The notes: generated by a model from the sequence alone, not told the origin. Numbered from the stretch's first letter, positions 1 to 10,237 are shown. The stretch is 64,000 nucleotides of DNA from Parasponia andersonii (GCA_002914805.1 JXTB01000005.1:2330586-2394585); one strand, 5' to 3'. Made by a program: numbers and translations.

Positions 1-1311
1 CCCGTGGAATTTCTCATCTCACCAAGCATCGAGGATGAACCCCAAGTGGTTATGCCAGTCAATGAAGAACCATCGTGGATGGATCCCATAATCCGATATA
101 TACAAAGCGGCGATCTCCCTGAAGATAAAGATGATGCAAGACGGCTTCGCATGAAAGCAGCTCGCTACATCATCCAGGATGAGCAACTTTATCGAATGAG
201 TTTCAGCTCGCCGTTATTATTATGCGTCACTGATCAGAAAGCACACTACATTATGCTGGAAATCCACAAAGGAATATGTGGGAATCATTCTGGGGGGCAG
301 GCACTCGCGAATAAGATTCTTCGACAGGGGTACTTTTGGCCAACAATAAAGAAGGATACATTGGAATTTTCTAGGAAATACGACAAATGTCAGCGATTTG
401 CGACCATTCCTAGAAGACCACATGTTCCTTTAACTTCGATGACCAGCCCATGGCCATTTGCTGTGTGGGGAATTGATATTATCGGGATGCTTCCTTTAGC
501 GCGAGGTGGTTTGAAGTATGCGGTGGTTGCAGTCGATTACTTTACAAAATGGACGGAAGCCGAAGCCTTGAGTACCATCTCCGCGAAGAAAATGATAGAT
601 TTCGTTTATAAATCTATTATCTGCCGTTATGGTATACCACATATCATAATTTCGGACAATGGAAAGCAGTTCGATTGCGACGAGTTCCGTGATTTCTGCA
701 ATAACTTGGGCATCAAAAAGAGCTTCTCCACTGTTATTCATCCACAGGCCAATGGGCAGGTCGAGGCCATAAACAAAATACTCAAGCAAAATATAAAGAC
801 AAAGCTGGAAGAGCATAAAAGAGCTTGGCCAGAGCTACTTCCAGAAGTATTATGGGCTTATCGCACCACACAACGAACTACTACAGGAGAGCGTCCATTC
901 TCCTTGGCTTATGGATATGAAGCGATGATCCCTGTAGAAATTGGTGCGGGCTCCCTGCGGCGATCTGTCTATGAGCAAAAACAGAATGATGTGTTGCTGA
1001 GAGTTGAACTCGATCTTTTAGAAGAGCGACGTGAACAGTCTCAGCTCCGAATTGCATCATACCAACGGCGCACTGCTCGATATTATAATTCCAAAGTAAA
1101 AAGTAGACATTTTGAGGTTGGAGATCTTGTCCTTCGACGTGTCCTACCTAATAATAAAGAGCATGGTGCTGGTGTATTCGGTCCTTCTTGGGAAGGACCT
1201 TATGTTATTGATGATGTCATTCGACCTGGAACGTATCATTTAGCTCGCATCGGTGGACAAAAGATCGAGCATGCCTGGAATGCTGAACAGCTTCGCCGTT
1301 ATCATCAATGA
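1..1311 (+). CDS. Ty3/gypsy pol polyprotein, C-terminal integrase part (5' partial)
   Basis: The frame is open from base 1 and stops at 1309-1311. It contains the end of pol: an integrase zinc-binding region, the rve catalytic core and the C-terminal GPY-like region. Numbering from the ATG at 4, the D,D-35-E triad is D158 (WGIDIIG), D218 (SDNGKQF) and E254 (NGQVEA), with 35 residues between the last two. Zinc-binding histidines H88 and H95 are present, but the usual CxxC reads YDKC, so the first cysteine (residue 126) is Tyr. The C-terminal end has the usual GPSWEGPYVI and WNAEQLRRY motifs of Tat integrases. No stop or frameshift interrupts 436 codons, which is unusual in this window. The lost zinc ligand suggests it is not fully functional. 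Integrase inserts the element's cDNA into nuclear DNA. Confidence 0.9.
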   Translation, partial: PVEFLISPSIEDEPQVVMPVNEEPSWMDPIIRYIQSGDLPEDKDDARRLRMKAARYIIQDEQLYRMSFSSPLLLCVTDQKAHYIMLEIHKGICGNHSGGQALANKILRQGYFWPTIKKDTLEFSRKYDKCQRFATIPRRPHVPLTSMTSPWPFAVWGIDIIGMLPLARGGLKYAVVAVDYFTKWTEAEALSTISAKKMIDFVYKSIICRYGIPHIIISDNGKQFDCDEFRDFCNNLGIKKSFSTVIHPQANGQVEAINKILKQNIKTKLEEHKRAWPELLPEVLWAYRTTQRTTTGERPFSLAYGYEAMIPVEIGAGSLRRSVYEQKQNDVLLRVELDLLEERREQSQLRIASYQRRTARYYNSKVKSRHFEVGDLVLRRVLPNNKEHGAGVFGPSWEGPYVIDDVIRPGTYHLARIGGQKIEHAWNAEQLRRYHQ

Positions 1312-1342
1312 TTTTCGTCATTCATTAATAAAGATTTATTTT

Positions 1343-1420
1343 TCGTCATTCGTTGATCGTCATTCGTTGGTTCGTCATTCGTTGATCGTCATTCGTTGGT
1401 TTATCATTCGTCGATCGTCT
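1343..1420 (+). repeat. 14-15-bp tandem repeat just after pol
   Basis: TCGTCATTCGTTG-type units start at about 1343, 1357, 1372, 1386 and 1401, immediately downstream of the pol stop. The region between pol and the 3' end of Tat elements is known to be prone to tandem repeat formation. The rest of 1421-1973 holds no gene; a purine-rich run CTCGGGGGGCAG near 1458-1470 resembles a second polypurine tract. Confidence 0.7.
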
Positions 1421-1973
1421 TCATTTATAGTTTTATGGCAGTTCTCGGACACCATAAAACTCGGGGGGCAGTGGGATCAGATCAGAGCTATCTCCTACTT
1501 GTTCCCTAAGGGACTATGCAAACGTCCATTTAGAGGAGACAGGGTTTTGGATCGTCGAAGTATCTAAGTCTCAGATCACTTCATCGGCGTATCTGAATCT
1601 CCTTAAAATCCTAGGATTTTCTCCTCGCTTCATGCCTCAGCATGTCGTATTACGCAATTTCCCTCCTCGAACAGAAAAGTAACTAAGCATAACGTTCATT
1701 GTTCGAAGTGATATATTGCTATGATTTATTTTGACATGAAACTTTTGAAAGCCAGTAAGTGTTTGCATCACTCGTATTAACTGTTTTTATAAGCGACCTA
1801 ACCCATCCTAACGCTTAAAATTCGTTTTAAGTTATTCAGATTTAAATCGCTAAAAGCATACTGATCGATCACTTGTGGTCGACTACTTGGTTAAAATTTC
1901 TATCGTTTCTTATCGCTATTTTGCAGGAGCATATGGGAAAATAAGTACAGGAGCATATATGAAAGGTAAAAAT

Positions 1974-1979
1974 TTTATT
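1974..1979 (-). terminator. AATAAA poly(A) signal of the antisense gene
   Basis: Read on the - strand, these six bases are AATAAA. They lie about 65 bases downstream of the stop codon of the antisense gene (2044-2046), a normal spacing for a plant 3'UTR. The motif is common by chance in AT-rich DNA, but position and strand fit the gene model. Confidence 0.5.
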
Positions 1980-2043
1980 AAACAAGTCATTTATACATGA
2001 AGGGGACGAAGCCCACATTGTCTATAAAAAAAACAACAAAACT

Positions 2044-4562
2044 TCACGAGGAAGGGCCCGCACCGTCATCACCGTCGTCACCAGCCTTGTCCGTGTCCTC
2101 CTTCCAGCTCTGCATAAGCTCGATCACATCCTCGCCAAGGATGGAGAAGTCGAAGTCCGGATGCTCGCAGAATATGTTGAAGATGATGGTCGACGAGGCG
2201 ATGTCACTAGCCTTATCTTCGAGTTCTTTGACCTCGGTCGCTTTGAACTCTTCGATGGCTTTGTGAACCGCCTCGGTGGTCGCTTCTCTCATACGGTCCG
2301 GATACTCAGAAGCGACCCTTTCGAGCTCTCTGACTTTCTCCTCGAGGTTTTCCTTGGCGAGTTTCTCCTTGTTCAGGTCCTCGAGCATCTGCTGCTTCTC
2401 TAAGAGGAAGTTCGCTTTCTCCTCCTCCCAAGCCTTCTCCGAGTTCTCGAATGCTTGAGTTATTTCGTCGAGCTTCTCAGCTTTCTCTAAGCTTTCGAGA
2501 ACTGGATCGTGCATCAAGACAGCAGCAGCCGCAGTCTAAAAAAAAAAAGAAAAGGGTTAAGTGTTATGAAAATCTTCAAGCCAACAAAAGTGAGGATTAA
2601 GAAGCTTACATTGGCCAGCATCCTCATCGCGGATCCGAAGGCGACCTTGGCAGAACCTCACTTCATTCGCTCCCAACCTTCTTCAGTTGTAAAACGGTCG
2701 ATGAAGGCTGCGCTCATTCCAGCCTTCTCTGGTAGTTGGTTAAGGAGTGCGAATAGTTCGTCGCCTTTATCCGCCAGGTTCGATTCTGAGGAGGTAGCAG
2801 CCTCGGTGGGAGGTACTGAGGTGCTCGCTGGCTGAGGTGGTGGAGGGGGCGAGCTCGTAGGGACATCCTCGAAGACGACTTTTCTCTTTTTCGAGCAGTC
2901 GACCTTCTCCTTCCCTTTTGATGGCGGCGTACNCAACAAAAGTGAGGATTAAGAAGCTTACATTGGCCAGCATCCTCATCGCGGATCCGAAGGCGACCTT
3001 GGTGGAACGTCGCTTCATTCGCTCCCAACCTTCTTCAGATGTAAAACTGTCGATGAAGGCTGCGCTCATTCCAGCCTTCTCTGGTAGTTGGTTAAGGAGT
3101 GCGAACAGTTCGTCGCCTTTATCTGCCAGGTTCGGTTCTGAGGAGGTAGCAGCCTCAGTGGGAGGAACTGAGGTGCTCGCTGGCTGAGGTGGTGGAGGGG
3201 GCGAGCTCGTAGGAACATCCTCGAAGACGACTTTTCTCTTTTTCGAGCAGTCGACCTTCTCCTTCCCTTTTGATGGCGGCGTACGCTCGGGTGTTTTGGT
3301 TTTTGCCATTGACCCGAGAGTTGACGGAGGAGCTCGCAGACCGCTTCCAATAACCATCTCTGTACAACAGAATGTGTTAATAAGCGATGAAACAAAATAT
3401 AAAGGTAGTTAGAATAAGCGTGCGATTACCTTCTTCCTGGGAAGCTGGTTGAGGAGCTGGTGGGGACACGGTCTCTGGCGATGAGGGCTCTGAGCGAGGT
3501 GGTGTGGTCGGTGCTTTCCTTTTTCTTATTCTGGAGGACAAGGCACCCAAGTCAGACTTCTTCTTGGGCTTCTTCTTCGAGCTCGCCGGTCTAGAGGAGA
3601 TAACCGGGGGGTTTGGGAATGTGGCACCCTTTGGTATCAGACCGCAAGCAACCAGGTTCTTCGATGTGCCTAAAACCTTCCAGTTAAATTCTTCAACTAG
3701 AAGCTCATTGATTGCATACACTCTTGCGAGCTGGGCACTGGAGAGTCCTGGTCGATCCCTATTATCTGCGATGACATTGGAAATGCGATCAGTACAAAGA
3801 ATGGATAAACAAACAAGACAGTAAGTTAGAAGACTACCTACCGGGGTTTTGGAAGAAGCCATTGGCTGCATAGTCAAAATGGAAAAATGGATTTTTCCAT
3901 TTTCCCATGTTGTTGCGAACCCCGTAAATCGTTTTTATTGCTTGATTCGACCACTTGCTAGCATAGAAGAAACCGAAGTCTGACGGATTTGACTTCACTT
4001 GGTAGAACCAAGCGAATTCCTCGGGAGAAGGGGTTTCTAAACCTAACTTATGATACAAAATATACAAGCCTACCATATACCTATAAGTATTAGGGGTCAA
4101 CTGAAAAGGGACGACCCCATAGTAATCTATTATTGATTTTATGTACGGGTGAAGGGGAAGATGCACACCACACTTGAGGACCGCCTCAGAAAATGAAGCG
4201 AGCTTACGAGGAGGTGTATGTGGACGGTTGAACTCCATCGGAAGACGCAGGGGGATAGCGATCTTGTAGCTGCTCGCGATTTTCCTGAGTTTGCTCGCCG
4301 TACAGCTCGTTTGGACATTTGTGCATGACCAGTTCCCCTCTATATATTGGTAGCCTGAAGAAAATGCCGGAGCATCCCTAATGTGTCTGGGCCACTGATC
4401 CTGGAGAAGATCGCCTATTCGAGGACTACTTTGTCTTGCCCCAGTTATTTCTATCTCGGGTTCGGACTCGGGATAATCCTCAAGGTTAATAGTACTAACA
4501 CTTGAGCCGGATTCCCCAGAAAAGGCATTTCCTTCCCTAAATAGTTCTTCACTACTAGACAT
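2044..4562 (-). CDS. Tat-element antisense ORF (aORF): four coding exons, 'putative gypsy type transposon' domain plus coiled coil
   Basis: Exons on the - strand are 4562-3842, 3765-3430, 3359-2962 and 2535-2044. All three introns start GT and end AG, and the frame is kept across every junction, giving 1947 coding bases (about 648 residues and a stop). Exon 1 carries the conserved plant domain (Pfam PF04195 type) around residues 80-235, with LRLPMEF, CGVHLPLHPY and QLTPNTYRYMVGLYIL. Exon 2 adds a lysine/arginine-rich stretch (KKKPKKK, RKRKAP), a possible nuclear signal. Exon 3 is Ser/Pro-rich (SSPPPPPQP). Exon 4 is a long Glu/Lys coiled coil ending in an acidic tail. A further intron in the 5'UTR ends directly at the ATG. 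Function is unknown; such antisense ORFs are a Tat hallmark. Exon 3 is partly duplicated (2582-3284). Splicing is inferred from sequence only. Confidence 0.8.
2582..3284. repeat. 351-bp tandem duplication with a single N at the junction
   Basis: Copy 1 (2582-2932) and copy 2 (2934-3284) are near identical, offset 352 bases, with an N at 2933 exactly between them. Each covers part of aORF exon 3, its splice donor and the start of the next intron. I count roughly a dozen substitutions between copies. In copy 1 one of them creates an in-frame TGA soon after WERMK, while copy 2 stays open to its donor at 2961. The N at the join suggests an assembly join between copies or haplotypes as much as a biological duplication. 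Confidence 0.9.
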
Positions 4563-5088
4563 CTGAAAAGAAATATGCAGGGGTTCAGATAGAGGATTTC
4601 TACTATGCTAATATTCTGGGTATTTATCCTAAGGTTACATTAAAATGTTCGAGCAGTTCGTCAGAAAATGTTCGAGCAGTTCATCAAAAGTGTTCGAGCA
4701 GTTCATCAGAAGTGTTCGAGCAGTTTATCAGTAAATGAACCGTCAGTTCAGTAAGAATAAATTAAGGTATCAGACCCTAGAGATTGAAGATAGGATCATT
4801 TCTAGCAGTTCTACTCTACAGACTAAAGAGAGTATAAAAGGAACAAATTTCTTATTTCACTTCGGTGAAATAAGTTTAATCCCAGATTGAAGTTGTTTTC
4901 AAGAATGAAAGAAATAAGAGAAGATACTGACCTTTCTTCAAGAGATGGAGTTGAGTCGATTCGAAACAGTGATGGAGAAGCAGCAGCGATTGGGGCGACC
5001 TGGAAGGAAGAACGGCGTTAGGGTTCTTGAGATTTCTGAAGCTTTCTGAGTAAAATGAGACAGAGACGGATGGTTTCTGATATTTATA
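4563..5088 (-). promoter_or_regulatory. Promoter, 5'UTR and 5'UTR intron of the antisense gene
   Basis: On the - strand a TATA box (TATAAATA, + coordinates 5081-5088) precedes a pyrimidine-rich, AACCCTAACG-containing leader typical of plant 5'UTRs. A donor AAAG/GTCAGTATC at 4932/4931 and an acceptor TTTTCAG ending at 4563 define a 369-bp leader intron; the ATG follows the acceptor immediately. The predicted transcription start is about 5050. All of this is inferred from motifs. Confidence 0.6.
4646..4735. repeat. Four 22-23-bp tandem repeats inside the aORF leader intron
   Basis: Units beginning TGTTCGAGCAGTTC start at 4646, 4669, 4691 and 4713. They lie within the predicted 5'UTR intron of the antisense gene. 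Role unknown; they may simply be a minisatellite in the variable 3' region of the element. Confidence 0.8.
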
Positions 5089-5421
5089 ACCTAAGCACCG
5101 TTAGATCGCAGCCGTAGATCAGAGAATTTGAATTTTAAATCTGAAGGCTAAGGATTGCGCGGGATTTCAATCTATCCGAAAAGTCAGGATTATTTAAAAT
5201 TTGAAAAGATTTGGAAAGATTCAGTGACAGTTGGTGTCAATCAGGCTTCCTCGAATTTCGTTCCTAGCTACACGTGTTCCGTTCTGACAGAAAAGAGGAT
5301 ACACGTGATTTGGAAAGAGGAGATTTGGAATCTGACGGATCTTCGACTACTTAAATCACATGACTTAAGTTATGACATCACAAGGTCGCATGAAGCTCCA
5401 TTTCGTCCTAAAAGAACTAAT

Positions 5422-5437
5422 GGAGCTGGGGGGCAAT
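5422..5437 (+). other. Polypurine tract of the Tat element
   Basis: GGAGCTGGGGGGCAAT lies directly before the 3' LTR start at 5438. It is the primer site for plus-strand DNA synthesis in LTR retrotransposons. Confidence 0.75.
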
Positions 5438-5471
5438 TGTTGTGCGGTCTAAAATCCCAAGGTCGCATAAG

Positions 5472-5593
5472 GATTATATGCGACCTCCTCCATGATGATT
5501 ATATGCGACCTCCTCCGTGATGATTATATGCGACCTCCTCTGTGATGGTTATATGCGACCGCTCCCGCAGGTTTTGTGCGACCTTCTCCGTGC
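5472..5593 (+). repeat. Five 25-bp tandem repeats in the LTR U3
   Basis: Units of the form GATTATATGCGACCTCCTCC start at 5472, 5497, 5522, 5547 and 5572, with the last two more diverged. Short arrays in U3, upstream of the TATA box, often act as enhancer-like elements in plant LTRs; that role is inference here. Confidence 0.85.
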
Positions 5594-5839
5594 AGTTTGC
5601 CTTAACAAATAGGAAACCTGTAAGGAGAAGGAAACACGTAAATGCCATAAAGGAAACCTACANTGGAAGAAACCTACAAGGAAAGGGAAACTGAAGATTC
5701 CTATTTATGATTAACTAAGTCATCCGTTTTGAATAGTTATCCAATTATTTTTGTATGTAACCCAATTGAATAGTTACCCGTTTATTCAATTAGGATCCTA
5801 GAGACATAAAGAACCTAGGGGTATGAGGTTATCCTCATC

Positions 5840-5847
5840 TATATAAA
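5840..5847 (+). promoter_or_regulatory. TATA box of the Tat LTR
   Basis: TATATAAA followed by GGGGGC lies about 400 bases into the LTR, the expected place for the U3 promoter. Transcription would start near 5870 and define the start of R. Confidence 0.65.
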
Positions 5848-6195
5848 GGGGGCTCTATATTCCGAAGAATCATCATCAAGTTCTGGGCAGATATAAGTCA
5901 TAGAGAATAGAAGTCAGAGTAAATTAAAGCTTAGAGTATTCCAAACTTTGGGTAGTCTAAGTCCTTAGCATTTTTCGATAGCTTTCAGTCTTTCCGATTC
6001 CCAAACGTGATTGTAACTTTGAGTATTCGTTATTATTCATAAAGTAGTGAGAAAATAGTGGACGTAAGCTCATCTTTTTTGGGGCTGAACCACTATAAAT
6101 CCCTCTCCTTATTTGCTTTGATTACTATCTTAATTCACACAAGCCACGTCTCTTGATTATTTATAAATTTATTGTTGATAAAACCTCCATCAACA

Positions 6196-6943
6196 ATTAG
6201 TGAAATTGATAAACAACTCAATCATGGATGTAGATCGGTTTTGATAGAATATTTATGCAAATATTTAGGAGGTGTTTTTTAATTGCTTGATTGATCAAGG
6301 ACGATATACACTTTTGAGATTTTTGTGTTTGATTTGTTCTAGGTGAATTCCTTAGTAATTAGTTGTTGTTCTAGGATGAAAGTCGCGAACAATAGATATA
6401 ACAAAATATTACGGTCTGACGATCAGATTATGACTTTAATTTATAGTTAATAGTGCTGCGATATGTGCTCTGCTTAAAGTATTTGAAATTCTAAAGTACA
6501 TGAGGTTCTGGAATAACATTTGAATTTAATTAAGGATATTTTCATTTATTATCTATTTCATGCAAGTTTATAATGAAAGAAAATATGAAATATATTAAGA
6601 ATCCAAGACTAATTTTTTATGATAGAACTATTTATATAAAGGATTATGTGCAGAAGACATAATCGTACATCTAGTCTAAACATTGTTCACGGTCAAAAAG
6701 ATAAAAGATAGGCATTATTTTCTTGAATAAAAGTTTGTAAGTCATTTCTATTTCCATTGGGAATGATGAGTTTAAAATCATCAATGTGATAACTTTAAAC
6801 AAAAAAACTTAGTGTCTTTGGAGTACATTAAACAAAATCGTGTGAAATATATTATTTACGTAAATACCGGTATTAAAGAACATAGTCTTACAAAAGTACA
6901 AGTGAAAATTAGACTTTTTACGGTATTTTAGAAAAAAAATTAG
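6196..6943. other. AT-rich intergenic sequence, no gene seen
   Basis: No open frame of note, no RNA gene motif and no recognisable transposon protein on either strand. Confidence 0.6.
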
Positions 6944-7216
6944 AAATATACGGTGGGTTTAGTTTTTTTTTAAGATCTGGTATTGTATTTTTTTTAGAAA
7001 AATATTATTTTAGTAATTAGTATCCAGTAACCAATTTTCAAACACTGATAGCTAATAACTAAAGGTATTTATAACTGATAACCGGTAATCAATTTTCAGA
7101 CACTAGTAACTAGTAATTATTTTTTAAAAGATATTTTTCTAAATATTTATTAAAAGTTATATTTTTCTTAAAAAATGGTACAAGAATTGGAAAAAAACTA
7201 ATCCACCATATTTTTG
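6944..7216. mobile_element. MITE-like element with about 25-bp terminal inverted repeats
   Basis: The left end (ATACGGTGGGTTTAGTTTTT, about 6948-6967) is mirrored by the right end (AAAAAAACTAATCCACCAT, from 7191). The interior holds repeated CCAATTTTCA motifs. There is no coding capacity. A related, inverted and more decayed copy seems to lie near 20837-21140, sharing the AGTAACCAATTTTC motif in reverse complement. Superfamily and target duplication are not resolved. Confidence 0.6.
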
Positions 7217-7846
7217 TAATTCTTTTTTTATTTTTTAGGTAAAAGTGTTAGAAATCTAAAGCACAATTGAGATATATATATATATATATATATATCTTAG
7301 TTTTAAAATAAATAATGAATTCATATTCATAAACTAAATTATTTGATTTATTTTAGTGTATAATCTTATGATTTCTAGATGGGCCTCAGTAATTTGGTAA
7401 TACTTCTAGGGATATGGAGAACATATATTTATAAATATTGAAATCATAACTTTAATTAACTTTCGAATTAATGTCGCCTTATTTTTGTCAGAGAAGCTCG
7501 CATAACTAAAACTTAGTATTGAGTATTCAAACGATGTAATTATTGAATTACAACTTTTTAGACAAAGTCAAATTATTCATTAGACGTAATATGCAAATAA
7601 AGAATATAATAATTAGGGGAGCAAAACAACAATTTTATCATGCTCTAATTATTGACTTTTTTTTTTTGTAAAGATACAGATTTATTTTATTGTGAAAGGG
7701 CTCATTTAATTTGTCATTTTATTTAATAATGCAATAACGAAATTTTAGTGGAGCATGCTATTACTAATATATTTGGTCTAATTATGAATTAATTACAATT
7801 AAACACAATATATCAAAGCTTAAATTAAAATGCCCTAAAAGGTCCC
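7217..7846. other. AT-rich intergenic sequence with an (AT)n run
   Basis: A dinucleotide (AT)n run sits at about 7272-7294. The rest shows no gene or recognisable element. Confidence 0.6.
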
Positions 7847-9257
7847 TGACACTTGTCATTTTTGTAATTATTTTAGGTGGTTATTTGTGTCTTTCTAGTT
7901 AGTTTACTGTTATTTTTAGTCTAATTATATTTGTTTTCATATTTTTAGGTATTTTTGGAGTAAAAGAAGACAAAGAATGAAATAAGAGCTAAAACAAGAC
8001 AAAATGAAAGAACCAAGCTGAAAAAGGCTAGACATCGCAGTGCTAGACCCTATGCACTGTGGCATCCGTTTGCTGGAAGGTAAAATTTTTTTTTTTTTAA
8101 AAAAGCAAAACTTTTGTGTCGTAGTACTAGCATTCGTGAGCAAGTTGCTGGCATTCTGTATACGTTGTTTTTTGATGAATTTCATAACTATTAGACTTCT
8201 AACTCGTCCCATTATTTATAAGTACGCTATTGACAAGTCATCCTTTATAAAAAGGGCATTTTAGGTCAGATTTTGAAAATCCTAGACAATCTAAGGAGAG
8301 AATTCAGTCCGAAATCTTAGAATGCCTAAAGTCAAGAGAGAGAAGAGAAGTTTAAAGCTCTAAAACATCTAGAGAGTTTTTTGTCAAAATACTGATTTTT
8401 CTAAATTGTTTTAGTTTCTCTTTTCCTTTGTTTTTATTTAGTTTAAATATGTTATTTAATTCCAAGACAATGATAGGCTAGGTTTCTTTTAAGCTAAGGG
8501 TTTACTTGAAACCTTCGACGTGTAATTGACTTGATTACTTTTGATTCATGATTTACTATTAATTCAATTGAAGTTATTTTTATTTTCGTGTGCTTTAATG
8601 ATTATTATAGTTGATGTTAGTTGTTTAGGTGGCTAACTAAATAATTGATATGAACTATATTAAGCTAGAGTTAGGTTTGAGTATTTGGTAAATCTAATTT
8701 GTTAATAGCAATTTTATGATTGATAGATATCGTCTGAATAAATTAATTGTAATGGAGAATATGATATAGTTTGGGTGACCTACATTTGTAGACTCTTAAG
8801 TCTAGATTAACTCAATTCTTAGTGTTTATTACTTCTATTAAACTATACGTTTGTTGATTAGTTTAATGGAAGGAATAGACGTTTATCAAATACCTTAGGA
8901 GAAAATAGGTTAGAATTGTATCTGTGGGTTAACCTAGGTCGATAGCTTCAATTGGTAACAATAAATAGTGAAACATAGTAATTAGGCTTATGAATTGGTT
9001 AGAGGTGGATAATAGCTCTTAACTATTTATTTGATTATTTAATTTTCTCCATAGTTATTTTGAATAACTTATTTTAATTTATTTTATTTCAATTAATTTT
9101 AAAATCTCCCATTTAATTAATTTGGAATAATTAGGATTTAAATTGTTAAATTTGGTTCTCTACGGTTCAACCTGTTCTTATTGCTTTACTATGTTAATAG
9201 TTAGGCAATATGAATAGTTTTCTATTAATTTAAATTGATGATAATGACAAGCGCATC
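7847..9257 (+). mobile_element. Probable solo LTR of an Athila/Tat-type Ty3/gypsy element
   Basis: The segment begins TGACACTTGTC and ends GACAAGCGCATC, an imperfect inverted pair. It has the layout of plant Ty3/gypsy LTRs: a TTTTAGGTATTTTTGGAG motif early on, a TATA box in mid-element, and an end resembling TACGGTTCAACCTGTTC...TAGTTAGGC. The flanks GGTCC (7842-7846) and GGTCT (9258-9262) could be a decayed target duplication. No internal coding region or second LTR is adjacent, so recombination to a solo LTR is the simplest reading. Short open frames inside are not genes. Confidence 0.6.
8246..8252 (+). promoter_or_regulatory. TATA box of the solo LTR
   Basis: TATAAAA followed by AGGGCA lies about 400 bases into the LTR, as expected for the U3/R boundary. 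Confidence 0.5.
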
Positions 9258-10206
9258 GGTCTCAAATGTAACACATATAAGAATTAGATTGCTTGAAATA
9301 GCATAATAAGACCAAATTACAAGGCACATGTGCTTACATCACTAAGGGAGGAGGGCCAAGGTTTTACCCTAACCTTATGTGCCCTATAGGTATAGGGCAC
9401 ATTCCATAGAGTCCCATAATTGTGAGACTCCTTTCTTGTTATTGTAAATAAGTTACACTTTTTGGTATTATAGATTATTCCAATTAAAGTACCTAATTGT
9501 ACTAGGATTCTACCGAGTGCTCTATTACAAACAGATGGCATGGGTGGTAGATTAACATAAGTCTTTCATTAGTTTTAGTAACTACCTCAAAAAATTTAGG
9601 GAGAATTCTTGATAGAGAAAAGTGAAAAAGATCAAAATAGTTGATTCCATTGAAGGAAACTGATCGTTATCAGCTTATTGGCCGTATGAGATTCAAATAA
9701 ACAGCCCACCTTTCGTAGCAAAGCAACTCTTATGTCAAAAAGGAAGATTTCTTGATAGCGAGCGAGATAATTCTCCATCTCTATGTTTTGATTATATAAT
9801 GTGATTCAACTGGTTTCTAGACAAGGGAAGCTAGCTTAGCAAAATAATTTGAATTTATTTTTTTTTGTTGCATACTCTGATTTAAAAGTTTAAAAGCTAT
9901 GTCCCTATAAAGACTAATATCATGTTTAGTGTTGTTTTTCTATGTGCTAGGTATCAATATAATCTTAAGAAATCTCATTTTAATACTATTAATCATATTT
10001 TATCCTATTTGTATGACACCATGAACATTGGAATATAGTTTCCTATACGCACATACCTTAATATCATTAGATATTCGGATATGTATTTTGTTTGATAAAA
10101 CCAAATGCAAGAGTACAAGTATCACTTGTTACTTCCTCAAATTTTTTACTTGTTTCACGGTTTAACAAGAAACGAAACATATTTCTCTTCCTACTAACAA
10201 AGCAGA

Positions 10207-10237
<31 letters not shown>

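Larger units (their letters stand above)
1..6195 (+). mobile_element. Tat-lineage Ty3/gypsy LTR retrotransposon, 3' part (5' part lies outside the window)
   Basis: The segment runs from inside pol, through a gene on the opposite strand, a polypurine tract at 5422-5437 and a 3' LTR at 5438-6195. An antisense gene between pol and the 3' LTR that carries the plant 'putative gypsy type transposon' domain is characteristic of Tat elements (Grande, RIRE2 and relatives). The purine run with GGGGGGCAAT next to an LTR starting TGTTG is also typical. The LTR ends in CAACA, mirroring its start. The five bases after it, ATTAG, are the candidate right target duplication; the left copy is off the window, so this cannot be checked. 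The element looks younger than the others here because both its integrase end and its antisense gene are open. Confidence 0.88.
5438..6195 (+). repeat. 3' LTR of the first Tat element (758 bp)
   Basis: It starts TGTTGTGCGG after the polypurine tract and ends CATCAACA, so its ends form the inverted pair TGTTG/CAACA. It contains a TATA box at 5840-5847 and a short tandem array at 5472-5593. One undetermined base (N) is at 5663. There is no second LTR in the window to compare with. Confidence 0.8.

Noticed and set aside
2161..2835. Several open frames on the + strand in the 2.1-2.8 kb region
   Set aside because: They are mirror frames of the coiled-coil and linker exons of the antisense gene and show no family likeness of their own.
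2044..4562. Antisense gene as an ordinary host gene unrelated to the retrotransposon
   Set aside because: It lies between pol and the 3' LTR, its domain is the one typical of Tat elements, and a second Tat element here has an equivalent gene in the same place.
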